A DNA stretch of 64,000 bases. Origin: Nitrospirillum iridis (lineage in GTDB: Bacteria > Pseudomonadota > Alphaproteobacteria > Azospirillales > Azospirillaceae). The notes beneath the pieces are model-generated. The model searched no databases. It was not told where the DNA came from and saw nothing but the letters and a program-made list of their open reading frames with translations. Positions 26,019-34,079 of the stretch are shown here, in pieces. How positions within the stretch are numbered: position 1 is the stretch's first letter; each line of letters starts with the position of its first letter. Both the position numbers and the translations under genes were made by a program. Location: contig NZ_JACIIZ010000014.1 in the NCBI RefSeq assembly GCF_014205765.1, forward strand, positions 1 to 64,000. The letters are read 5' to 3'.

Positions 26019-27086
26019 TCAGGCCACCCTGGCCATGCCGACGGCCCGTCCGCCCGCCAGACGCTCCCGCGCCATCTGGTCGGCCACCTCGTTGGTGGGG
26101 CGGTCCTCAGCGTCGGCGCGACGGAAGATATCCGTCAAGGTGCCGCCTATGGCCTCCACCTTCGCCAGGATGGCGTCCTTGCTGTAGGCGCCGCCGACCT
26201 CGCCCGCGACGTTGATGATGCCGCCCCCGTTGATGACATAGTCGGGAGCGTACAGCACACCCAGGGCGCGCAGTTGCCGGCCCACGGCGTCCACCGCCAG
26301 CTGGTTGTTGGCGCCGCCGGCCACCACCTTGGCCTTCAGTTGGGCCAGGGACTGGTCGTTCAGGACGCCGCCCAGGGCGCAGGGGGCGAAGACGTCCACA
26401 TCCTGGGCATGGATCAGGGCCGGGTCCACAGCGGTGGCGCCGAACCGGTCGACCATGCGGGCCACCTGGTCGGCGAAGATATCGCTGACGGTCAGGATGG
26501 CGCCATCGTCGGCCAGACGCTGGCACAGGTGGCTGCCGACGTTGCCCAGGCCCTGGACGGCGACGCGCACGCCCTTCAGGCTGTCGGTGCCCAGGCGATG
26601 CCGCACCGCCGCCTTGATGCCCAGATAGACACCATAGGCGGTGAAGGGCGACGGGTCGCCGCTGGCGGCGGCACCATGGTTCAAGCCGGCGACATGCTTG
26701 GTCTCCCGCCCCATGACCTGGACATCGGCCACGGTGATGCCGACGTCCTCGGCGGCGATGTAGCGCCCACCCAGGCTTTCCACCATGCGGCCGAAGGCGC
26801 GGAACAGCCCCTCCGACTTGGCGGTCTTGGGATCGCCGATCAGCACCGACTTGCCCCCGCCCAGCGGCAAGCCCGCCATGACGTTCTTGTAGCTCATGCC
26901 CCGCGACAGGCGCAGCACATCCTTGACCGCGTCCGCCTCGGTGGCATACGGCCACATGCGGCAGCCGCCGCAGGCGGGCCCCATCGTGGTGTCGTGGACG
27001 GCGATGATGGCCTTCAGGCCACTCTCCGGGTCACGGCCGAACAGGACCAGCTCGTGATTGTCGAAATCCGGAGCGTCGAACAGCAT
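26019..27086 (-). CDS. leucine/phenylalanine-type amino acid dehydrogenase
   Basis: NAD-dependent oxidative deaminase of the Glu/Leu/Phe/Val dehydrogenase family, about 355 residues. Substrate-binding and catalytic lysines are in 'MSYKNVMAGLPLGGGKSVLIGD'. The N-terminal glycine-rich 'MGPACGGCRMWPY' is typical of leucine dehydrogenase, and the Rossmann motif is 'RVAVQGLGNVGSHLCQRL'. 'VVAGGANNQL' and 'YAPDYVINGGGIINVA' complete the family pattern. ATG 27086 follows AGGAGAG. It converts branched-chain amino acids to 2-oxo acids; exact specificity is not determinable. Confidence 0.9.
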   Translation of the reverse strand: MLFDAPDFDNHELVLFGRDPESGLKAIIAVHDTTMGPACGGCRMWPYATEADAVKDVLRLSRGMSYKNVMAGLPLGGGKSVLIGDPKTAKSEGLFRAFGRMVESLGGRYIAAEDVGITVADVQVMGRETKHVAGLNHGAAASGDPSPFTAYGVYLGIKAAVRHRLGTDSLKGVRVAVQGLGNVGSHLCQRLADDGAILTVSDIFADQVARMVDRFGATAVDPALIHAQDVDVFAPCALGGVLNDQSLAQLKAKVVAGGANNQLAVDAVGRQLRALGVLYAPDYVINGGGIINVAGEVGGAYSKDAILAKVEAIGGTLTDIFRRADAEDRPTNEVADQMARERLAGGRAVGMARVA

Positions 27087-27367
27087 GGGGGCACTCTCCT
27101 GCCTGGGGCCCCCGCGCCTTCCAAAGACGCGCCGGGCCAGCGATCCAGCCCTTCTCCACAAGCGATGGGGGCGGAACTGTCTGCGGGACGCAGCTTAGGG
27201 GCGCGTCCCGGCCCGGTCGATTTCGTTGTTTTATTGCGCGGCGCAGCTTTGGCGAACCCAGGACACCCCGACGCGTAATGTCCTGTCGCACGATGTCCCG
27301 TCGCACGCGGGGCCGCGTACCGAAGGGCGGCGACGGCGGGGCGCCGCGCCGTTGGGGGGCCCCTGTT

Positions 27368-28267
27368 TCAGCGGCCCACGCGCAGTCCCGGCGAACGGGT
27401 GGAACGGGCGGGCTCCCCCAGGCGGGGCATGACCCGGCCATCGGGCAGGCGCGCGTCCTCCCCCCCCAGGGACGGTTCGCGGCGGGCGTCCGCCGGACGG
27501 CCCCGCTTGGGCGCCTTGCGGCTGGGCCGGCGGCCACTCCACCACCAGATGCCGCCCATCATCAGCAGCAGGGCGGCGATGAAGCCCATCAGGGCGTTGC
27601 GCGCCCAGTCGGGCGCGGTGATTTCCATCGGCGCGGCGGGCGTGTCGCCGGTGGATTGGGTTTCAACCGCGATGCGGCCGGCACCGGTGGTGCCCTCGCC
27701 GGAATCCTGGCGGGGGGCCGCCGGGGCGGCGGCACCGCCGGGACGCTGCGTCACCGAGGGCGGCGGCAGGTCGGCCGATCCACCCGTGGGCGCGACCGGC
27801 GCGGATGCCGCGCCGGGGGTGCGCGATACGGACAGCACGGTGCTCTCCTCCCCTTGGGCACCCTTCTCCACCCCGACGGCGGCGCGGGCGGCCTTGGGCT
27901 GCACATCCTCCTCCCGCAGGCGCGGTTGCGAGGCCCGGGCGCGGCTGCCGGGATCGGCGAGGTTGCCCACCGTCTTGTCCACGGGGCGGCCTTCCATCAT
28001 GTGGGCGATGGTGTCCTGGTCCAGCTTGCCGGTAACCTTCAGGCCCTCCGCCTTCTGGTATTGCCGCAGCGCCGCGACGGTGGGAGGGTCCATGCGGGAG
28101 CTGGCGCGCCCCTCATAGAGTTCCTTTTCCTTCAAGATGTTCTGCGCCCACTGGATGGTCGCGCTGTTGGGCTCGCCATCGGCGGCGTGCACCGGGGCGG
28201 CGCCCGCCGCGGTCAGCATCACCGCCGCGACGGCGCAGGCGAAGAGGGGCCGACGGACGTTGAACAT
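27368..28267 (-). CDS. peptidoglycan-binding domain protein with C-terminal membrane anchor
   Basis: About 299 residues. Signal peptide 'MFNVRRPLFACAVAAVMLTAAGAAPVHA', then a PG_binding_1-like segment near residues 35-92 ('IQWAQNILKEKELYEGRASSRMDPPTVAALRQYQKAEGLKVTGKLDQDTIAHM'). A low-complexity Pro/Ala/Gly region follows to about residue 215. A transmembrane helix ('ALMGFIAALLLMMGGIWWW') and a basic cytoplasmic tail end the protein. The layout suggests a periplasmic cell-wall sensor or tether. ATG 28267 has AAGGA upstream. It is divergent from the HPt gene. Confidence 0.75.
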   Translation of the reverse strand: MFNVRRPLFACAVAAVMLTAAGAAPVHAADGEPNSATIQWAQNILKEKELYEGRASSRMDPPTVAALRQYQKAEGLKVTGKLDQDTIAHMMEGRPVDKTVGNLADPGSRARASQPRLREEDVQPKAARAAVGVEKGAQGEESTVLSVSRTPGAASAPVAPTGGSADLPPPSVTQRPGGAAAPAAPRQDSGEGTTGAGRIAVETQSTGDTPAAPMEITAPDWARNALMGFIAALLLMMGGIWWWSGRRPSRKAPKRGRPADARREPSLGGEDARLPDGRVMPRLGEPARSTRSPGLRVGR

Positions 28268-28592
28268 CACAAAGCTATCCTTTTTCCAGATCATACCCAA
28301 CCGGACAAGGCCCCGGGGAAGGCGCGCATGGCGACCGTTTCCGCGAGGGCGGTCCAGGGTCAGCGTGGTACAAATCACGCCGCTTTGCCATGCGCAATTT
28401 AGCCGCCGGCCCCCGTGCATGCTGCATTGCGACACAAAAAGGGGGTATCTCTTCGGGCGACGTCAGGGGACCATACGCACAACCGTCCCAAAATCGCCCG
28501 GCATTGTGGAAAAATAAGGGCGCCGGGTGGATTTCGCCATCCGACGGCACGACCAAGAACACGGCACACCAGATGACAACGGAAGCACGCCC
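28268..28592. other. 325-bp divergent intergenic region
   Basis: Separates the peptidoglycan-binding protein (minus) and the HPt gene (plus), so it must hold promoters for both. I see no conserved hairpin, repeat or clear -35/-10 pair. Confidence 0.4.
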
Positions 28593-28985
28593 ATGACCGC
28601 CCACCCTGAGGCCGACAGCTGGCAACCCGACACGACGCCCGTCCTGGACCGCGGCGCGCTGACCAGCCACATCAACGACCTGGGCGTGGAGCTGGTACGC
28701 CAGATCGCGGAGAAGTATCTGGATGACGCCCCGTCCAGCGTGGCGGCGGTGCGCGCCGCGCTGGACGCGCAGGACCTGCCCCTGCTGCAGCGGCTTATCC
28801 ACCGCCTGGGCGGCGGCGCCCAGACCGTGGGACTGGAGGCGCTGTCCCAACAGGCCCGGAAGGCGGAACACGCCTTGCGCGCGGGCCGGGATGACGAGGG
28901 CAAGCTGGAAGCGGCGCGGCTGCTGGCCCGGGTCGATGGCGACCTAGCCGCCCTGGAGGAATTCCGCGCCAGCCTCAAGGGCTGA
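28593..28985 (+). CDS. orphan HPt (histidine phosphotransfer) protein
   Basis: About 130 residues. The helical core 'LVRQIAEKYLDDAPSSVAAVRAALDAQDLPLLQRLIHRLGGGAQTVGLEALSQQARKAE' contains the HPt phospho-site H-R-L-G-G (family H-x-L-K-G), here with Gly for the usual Lys. Such proteins shuttle phosphate between hybrid kinases and response regulators. No kinase is adjacent, but a response-regulator gene converges on it from 29086-29811. ATG 28593 is preferred over an upstream in-frame start. Confidence 0.8.
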   Translation: MTAHPEADSWQPDTTPVLDRGALTSHINDLGVELVRQIAEKYLDDAPSSVAAVRAALDAQDLPLLQRLIHRLGGGAQTVGLEALSQQARKAEHALRAGRDDEGKLEAARLLARVDGDLAALEEFRASLKG

Positions 28986-29018
28986 AAATACGCCCTACCC
29001 AGGCCGGCCCAAACGCGC

Positions 29019-29048
29019 ACGGGCCCGATCCGGCTGGATCGGGCCCGT
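29019..29048. terminator. bidirectional terminator between HPt and response regulator
   Basis: Perfect 13-bp stem ACGGGCCCGATCC/GGATCGGGCCCGT with a 4-base loop, midway between the two convergent stop codons. No T-run, but the stability and position support a shared terminator. Confidence 0.65.
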
Positions 29049-29085
29049 GGGGTTCATGGCGTCGCCCGGGTGGGGCGTGGGACCT

Positions 29086-29811
29086 TTACGAGGGTCCGGT
29101 GACGTCGGCCCCCAGGCGATAGCCCAGGCCCTTTTCCGTCAGGATCAGGCGCGGCTGGACACCACCGTCATTCATCTTGCGGCGCAGACGGCTGACCAGC
29201 ACGTCGATGGTGCGGTCACTGGGGTTGCGGTCGGTGCCGCTGACCGCGTCGATCAGCTGGTCGCGGGTGACCACCCGCCCGCCGGAGCGGACCAGCAGAG
29301 CCAGCAGCTCGAACTCACCGCGCGTCACCCGCACCTCCACGCCCTGCGTGTCGATCAGGCGGCGGCGCGCCAGATCGATGGTCCAACCCCCGAAGCGCCG
29401 CACCGTGCCTTCCGCCCGGCGCATCTTGCTGGGATGGGTCCGGCGCAGCAGGTTGCGCGCCCGGGCCAGCAATTCGCGCGGGTTCGGCGGCTTGGTCACA
29501 TAGTCATCGCCACCGGTTTCCAAACCGAAGACGCGGTCGTCCTCATTGGCCCGGCGGGTGACGATGATGATGCCGACATTGGAGATCTCGCGGATATCGC
29601 GGGCGATGGAAAAGCCATCCTCATCCGGCAGCTCGATATCGAGCAGCACCAGATCGGGCGGCTGCCGGACGATGGCTTCCCGCGTCTGCTTGCCGTTGGA
29701 CGCCTCCGCGATCATGAAGCCGGCCTGATGAAAATACCCCGCCAGCAAGGCCCTGGTCGCCGGCTCGTCCTCAACGATCAGGACCAGCGGCGCTTCCACA
29801 CTCTCCGTCAT
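29086..29811 (-). CDS. OmpR/PhoB-family response regulator
   Basis: 241 residues. Receiver domain (acidic pair 'VEDE', phospho-acceptor D in 'LVLLDIELPDEDG', T in 'IIIVTRRANEDD', K in 'DDYVTKPPNPREL') followed by a winged helix ('VRVTRGEFELLALLVRSGGRVVTRDQLIDAV...RTIDVLVSRLRRKM', 'LTEKGLGYRLG'). The start at ATG 29811 gives 'MTESVEAPLVLIVEDE'; an in-frame extension upstream has no domain support. There is no cognate histidine kinase beside it. Confidence 0.9.
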   Translation of the reverse strand: MTESVEAPLVLIVEDEPATRALLAGYFHQAGFMIAEASNGKQTREAIVRQPPDLVLLDIELPDEDGFSIARDIREISNVGIIIVTRRANEDDRVFGLETGGDDYVTKPPNPRELLARARNLLRRTHPSKMRRAEGTVRRFGGWTIDLARRRLIDTQGVEVRVTRGEFELLALLVRSGGRVVTRDQLIDAVSGTDRNPSDRTIDVLVSRLRRKMNDGGVQPRLILTEKGLGYRLGADVTGPS

Positions 29812-29981
29812 GACTCTTCCAACCCCCCTGCCGGCCATTGCCCCAAATGCACCGCCGGACGTTGGCGACAGAATGTCCTTCACGGCCCGACAACGCAAGT
29901 CCCTGACGGACCAGGGCCAACACACCCCACCCATAGGGGGAAAGGCCAGGATGGACTCGGGGTGACTTCCCCCAAAAGAAG

Positions 29982-30024
29982 AGGGGCGGGCCCCCGTGGC
30001 CCGTCGCCACAAGGTCCCGCCCCT
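29982..30024 (-). terminator. putA terminator hairpin
   Basis: Nine-bp arms AGGGGCGGG/CCCGCCCCT, about 80 bp beyond the putA stop. On the minus strand the stem is followed by CTTCTTTTGGG, a weak T-rich tail. Confidence 0.55.
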
Positions 30025-30103
30025 TTCCGAACCCAACTGCCTGAGGGTCATACTCCCCCCGAGTCTTGGAGCCGCCCGGGGTGGATCGATAGTCGCCTCG
30101 GGC

Positions 30104-33100
30104 TTAGCCCCCCAGGCCCAACAGATCGGCGTTGCCGCCGAAGGCGGTGATGTTGACGGTCAGCGTCTTCTCGGTGGCGAAGCGCAGCAGGTAGTGCGGA
30201 CCACCGGCCTTGGGGCCCGTGCCGGACAGGCCGTGGCCGCCGAAGGGCTGCACGCCCACAACCGCCCCCACCATGTTGCGGTTGATGTAGGTGTTGCCGC
30301 AGTTCAGACGCTGGAAGATCTCCTGCGCCCTGCCCTCAAGGCGGCTGTGGACGCCCAAGGTCAGGCCATAGCCGGTGGCGTCGATGTCGGCCAGCACTTG
30401 GTCCAGGCTGTCGGCCTTCCAGCGCACGATGTGCAGGATGGGGCCGAACACCTCGCGCGGCAGGCGCTTCAGGCTGTCGATCTCATAGAGGCGGGGGCCG
30501 AAGAAGGTGCCGTTGGCGTGGGTCCCGTCCGTGGGGCAGGCGTGGACCAGCTTGGCCTCGCGGTCCATGCGCTCGGCATGGGCGACCAGGATCTTCCGCG
30601 CGTCCTCGTCGATGATGGGGCCGACATCGGTCGCCAGATCCAGCGGATCGCCCAGGGTGATCAGCTGCATGGCGCCCTTCAGCAGGTGAGCCAGCTGGTC
30701 GGCCACGTCATCCTGCGCGAACAGCACCCGCATGGCGGAGCAGCGCTGGCCCGCCGACTGGAAAGCGGAGGTGACGCAATCGTCCACCACCTGCTCCAGC
30801 AGGGCGGTGCTGTCGACGATCATGGCGTTCTGGCCGCCGGTCTCGGCGATCAGCGGGACGATGGCGCCGTCGCGGGCGGCCAGCGCCCGGTTGATCAGAC
30901 GCGCGGTCTCGGTGGATCCGGTGAAGGCCACGCCGCCGATGCGGGCGTCGGCCACCAGGGCCGCCCCCACCGTCTCTCCATCGCCGGGCAGCAGGTGCAG
31001 GATGTCGCCCGGTACGCCAGCGCGATGGAACAGGCGCACGGCGCGGGCGCCGACCAGGGTGGTCTGCTCGGCCGGCTTGGCCACCACGGCATTGCCGGCG
31101 GCCAGCGCCGCGGCCACCTGGCCGGTGAAGATGGCCAGGGGGAAGTTCCACGGGCTGATGCAGACGAAGGTGCCGCGGCCGTGCAGCGACAGCTCGTTGC
31201 TTTCGCCCGTCGGGCCCGGCAGGCGGGTAGGCGCACCGAACTGGGCGCGGGCCAGGCCGGCGTAATAGCGGCAGAAGTCCACCGCCTCACGCACCTCGGC
31301 CACGGCATCGCCCCAGGTCTTGCCCGCCTCGCGGATCAGCAGGCCCATCAGGGCCGGGGTGTCGGCCTCCAGCGCGTCGCCCATCGCGTCCAGGATGCGG
31401 GCGCGGCCCTCGCCACCCAGGGCGTCCCAGGCGGGCTGCGCCTTGGCGGCCAGCGCCAGGGCGCGGTCGATATGGGCCGGCGTGGCATCGGCGGTGGTGC
31501 CCACCTGGCGGGTGCGGTCGGAGGGGTCCAGCACCGGGCGGACCTTCTGCCCGGCCTGATCGGCACCGCCGACGATGGGGCAGGATATCCAGCTCTGGGC
31601 CAGGGCGGCGTCGATGCCAGCGCGCAAGCTGCGCACCGTGGCCTCGTCCGTCAGGTCGACACCGCGGGAGTTGGTGCGGTCGTCACCATAGAGCTTGTCG
31701 GGGGTGGGGATACCGGCATGGCGCAGCACAGGCAAAGCCTCCAGAAGGGCGATCGGGTCGGCAACCACCTGGCCCACGGGGATGTCCGGGTCCATGTAGG
31801 CGTTGACGAAGTTGCTGTTGGCGCCGTTCTCCAGCAGACGGCGGACGAGATAGGGCAGCAGGTCCTCATGCGTGCCGACCGGCGCATAGATGCGCACGCG
31901 CGGCACGTTCTTCAGACGGTCACGGGCGGCGGCGTAGAGCAGGTCGCCCATGCCGTGCAAGCGCTGGAACTCCAAATCGCGGTTGTCGCCCGCCAGGTGC
32001 AGGATGGCGGCAATGGTGTAGGCGTTGTGGGTGGCGAACTGCGGATAGATGGCGTCCTTGGCCGCCAGCATCCGCCGCGCGCACACCAGGTAGCTGAGGT
32101 CCGTCGCCGCCTTCTTGGTGTAGACGGGATAGTCGGCGTGGCCCTGGGTCTGGGAGAACTTGATCTCCGTATCCCAGTAGGCGCCCTTGACCAGGCGCAC
32201 CATCAGCCGGCGCCCGGCGGAGCGGGCCAGCGCCGCCAGCCAGTCGACCAGATGCACGGTGCGCTTCTGATAAGCCTGGATGGCCAGGCCCAGGCCGTTC
32301 CAGCCGGCCAGGTCCGGGTCCCGCGCCAGGCCTTCCAGCAGGTCCAGCGAGATGTCCAGGCGGTCGGCCTCCTCGGCATCGATGGTCAGGTTGATGTCCC
32401 AGCGCTTGGCGGCCAGGGACAGGTCCTTCACCCGGGGCAGCAGCTGGGCCATGACGTCGGCGCGCTTGGCGAAAACATAGCGCGGGTGCAGGGCCGACAG
32501 CTTGATGGACACGCCGGGCGCGGCATAAGGCCCACGGCCGCCGGCGGCCTTGCCCACCGTGTCGATGGCGTTGAGGTAGGAGGCCTGGTAGCGATCCGCC
32601 TGTTCCCAGGTGCGGGCACCCTCGCCCAGCATGTCATAGGAATGGACGGTGCCCTCGGGCTTCGCCTTCCGCGCCTCGCCCACCGCCTCGGCGATGGTGC
32701 GGCCCATGACGAAATGTTCGCCCATGACGCGCATGGCCTTCATCATGGCGGCGCGGATGACGGGCTCGCCAGAGCGCTGAATGAGGCGGCGCAACAGGCC
32801 GGGGGCGTCGCCCTGCTTGCTCGTGTCGACCTCCACGACCCGGCCGGTCAGCATCAGGCCCCAGGCGGCGGCGTTGACGAAGGCGCTGTCGGACTGGCCC
32901 AGATGCTGGTCCCACTGGCCCTTGGTGATCTTTTCCGCGATCAGCCGGTCGGCCGTGGCCGGATCGGCGATGCGCAGCAGGCATTCGGCGATGCACATGA
33001 GGGCGATGCCCTCCTGGTTGGACAGGCCGAATTCCTGCATGAAGGCGTCCAGGGGACCCAGCTCGGACCGGCGGGCGCGGGCCGCCTCCACCACCCCGAC

Positions 33101-33262
33101 CGCCCGGGCGTCGATGGCCCGGCGCTCCTCCGCCGTCAGGCCGTGGGCGGCCAGCAGGCCCCGCACCGCCATATCCTCATCCAGGTGCTTGGCCCGGCGC
33201 AGGGCGGCGCGCGGGCCGTCGAGATCGGGGAACGCGGGAGACGGGGCGGTCGCCTGGGACAT
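30104..33262 (-). CDS. putA: bifunctional proline dehydrogenase / L-glutamate gamma-semialdehyde dehydrogenase
   Basis: Oxidises proline to glutamate in two steps (FAD then NAD+), at the inner face of the membrane. The 1052-residue length matches short PutA proteins that lack the N-terminal ribbon-helix-helix repressor domain of the E. coli protein. PRODH region about 90-470 includes 'ERTVHLVDWLAALARSAGRRLMVRLVKGAYWD'-type motifs and 'YPQFATHNAYTIA'. The ALDH region about 560-1020 has 'FVCISPWNFPLAIFTGQ', Glu in 'LIAETGGQNAMIVDS' and Cys in 'QSAGQRCSAMRVLF'. Regulation probably comes from the divergent Lrp-type gene; a 26-bp palindrome lies 29 bp upstream. Confidence 0.96.
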   Translation of the reverse strand: MSQATAPSPAFPDLDGPRAALRRAKHLDEDMAVRGLLAAHGLTAEERRAIDARAVGVVEAARARRSELGPLDAFMQEFGLSNQEGIALMCIAECLLRIADPATADRLIAEKITKGQWDQHLGQSDSAFVNAAAWGLMLTGRVVEVDTSKQGDAPGLLRRLIQRSGEPVIRAAMMKAMRVMGEHFVMGRTIAEAVGEARKAKPEGTVHSYDMLGEGARTWEQADRYQASYLNAIDTVGKAAGGRGPYAAPGVSIKLSALHPRYVFAKRADVMAQLLPRVKDLSLAAKRWDINLTIDAEEADRLDISLDLLEGLARDPDLAGWNGLGLAIQAYQKRTVHLVDWLAALARSAGRRLMVRLVKGAYWDTEIKFSQTQGHADYPVYTKKAATDLSYLVCARRMLAAKDAIYPQFATHNAYTIAAILHLAGDNRDLEFQRLHGMGDLLYAAARDRLKNVPRVRIYAPVGTHEDLLPYLVRRLLENGANSNFVNAYMDPDIPVGQVVADPIALLEALPVLRHAGIPTPDKLYGDDRTNSRGVDLTDEATVRSLRAGIDAALAQSWISCPIVGGADQAGQKVRPVLDPSDRTRQVGTTADATPAHIDRALALAAKAQPAWDALGGEGRARILDAMGDALEADTPALMGLLIREAGKTWGDAVAEVREAVDFCRYYAGLARAQFGAPTRLPGPTGESNELSLHGRGTFVCISPWNFPLAIFTGQVAAALAAGNAVVAKPAEQTTLVGARAVRLFHRAGVPGDILHLLPGDGETVGAALVADARIGGVAFTGSTETARLINRALAARDGAIVPLIAETGGQNAMIVDSTALLEQVVDDCVTSAFQSAGQRCSAMRVLFAQDDVADQLAHLLKGAMQLITLGDPLDLATDVGPIIDEDARKILVAHAERMDREAKLVHACPTDGTHANGTFFGPRLYEIDSLKRLPREVFGPILHIVRWKADSLDQVLADIDATGYGLTLGVHSRLEGRAQEIFQRLNCGNTYINRNMVGAVVGVQPFGGHGLSGTGPKAGGPHYLLRFATEKTLTVNITAFGGNADLLGLGG

Positions 33263-33290
33263 GATGCTGCCTAGCGCTGGGGTGGGCGGT

Positions 33291-33316
33291 TGATGTCGCG
33301 GATTATGGCGACATCA
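33291..33316. promoter_or_regulatory. palindromic operator candidate between putA and lrp
   Basis: Perfect 9-bp arms TGATGTCGC/GCGACATCA around an 8-bp centre, in the 129-bp divergent region. It is 29 bp from the putA ATG and 75 bp from the regulator ATG, a good place for the Lrp/PutR protein to act on putA. Confidence 0.6.
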
Positions 33317-33391
33317 CCGGCATATTTCCCGCCGATTTGCGCCTTTTTTCAGTATATCATCTGGTGTTGACGCCCTTCGGACGATGAAAAT

Positions 33392-33877
33392 ATGACCCGC
33401 CAAACCGCCGACCAGTTGGACCGCATCGACCTGAACATCCTGCGCATCCTGCAAGAGGATGGGCGCCTGTCGAACGTGGAGCTGTCACGCCGCGTGAACC
33501 TGTCCCCCACGCCCTGCCTGGAGCGGGTGCGGCGCCTGGAACGCGACGGCTATATCCAGGGCTACGCGGCGCGGCTGGACCCGGAACGGCTGGGCCGCAG
33601 CCTCATGGCCTTCATCGAGGTGCGGCTGGACCGCACCAGCCCCGACGTCTTCCAACTGTTCGCCGACGCCGTGGCGCGCATGGACGAGATCCAGGAATGC
33701 CACATGGTGGCCGGGGGCTTCGACTACCTGATCAAAGTACGGGTGGCCGACATGGCGGCCTACCGCGCCTTCCTGGGCGACAAGCTGTCCAGCATCCAGG
33801 GCGTGGCCCAGACCCACACCTATATGGTGATGGAGGAGGTGAAATCGACGGCGGCCATACCGGTGCCGGTGCGGTAG
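33392..33877 (+). CDS. Lrp/AsnC family regulator, probable activator of putA
   Basis: 161 residues. The N-terminal winged helix-turn-helix 'LDRIDLNILRILQEDGRLSNVELSRRVNLSPTPCLERVRRLERDGYI' is followed by the RAM ligand domain ('AFIEVRLDRTSPDVF', 'VAGGFDYLIKVRVADMAAYRAFL', 'GVAQTHTYMVMEEVK'). Lrp proteins next to and divergent from putA (PutR, BkdR-like) activate proline catabolism in several alphaproteobacteria, so that role is inferred here. The ATG follows an AATAT stretch with only a weak ribosome-binding site. Confidence 0.9.
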   Translation: MTRQTADQLDRIDLNILRILQEDGRLSNVELSRRVNLSPTPCLERVRRLERDGYIQGYAARLDPERLGRSLMAFIEVRLDRTSPDVFQLFADAVARMDEIQECHMVAGGFDYLIKVRVADMAAYRAFLGDKLSSIQGVAQTHTYMVMEEVKSTAAIPVPVR

Positions 33878-33971
33878 GTCCATTTTGGCCCTTTTAGACC
33901 CGGGACGCACCAGGGAGCCGCACCGCCGCCCCAGGTGACCGGCGCCAGGGCGGCATTGCCGGATCGGCACA

Positions 33972-34012
33972 TAACTGCGAAGGTCGCAATTATTTAATCA
34001 TTTTTAAATAAT
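33972..34012. promoter_or_regulatory. two overlapping palindromes upstream of TonB receptor gene
   Basis: TAACTGCGA-agg-TCGCAATTA (33972-33992, one mismatch) overlaps ATTATTTAA-tcattt-TTAAATAAT (33989-34012, perfect 9-bp arms). The AT-rich block stands out in this GC-rich sequence and ends 67 bp before the receptor ATG, fitting an operator/promoter. It is not a clear Fur box. Confidence 0.5.
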
Positions 34013-34079
34013 AACTGTGCCGGGGATTGCTATCAGCTCACCGCATCGCACCCCCTCCTCGCCACAGGATAAATTGACG

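Noticed and set aside
29996-33274. Very long plus-strand open frame (over 1000 codons) antisense to putA
   Set aside because: Its composition (Gly/Arg/Ala/His runs) is the mirror of GC-rich codon use, and the minus-strand product is an unmistakable PutA.
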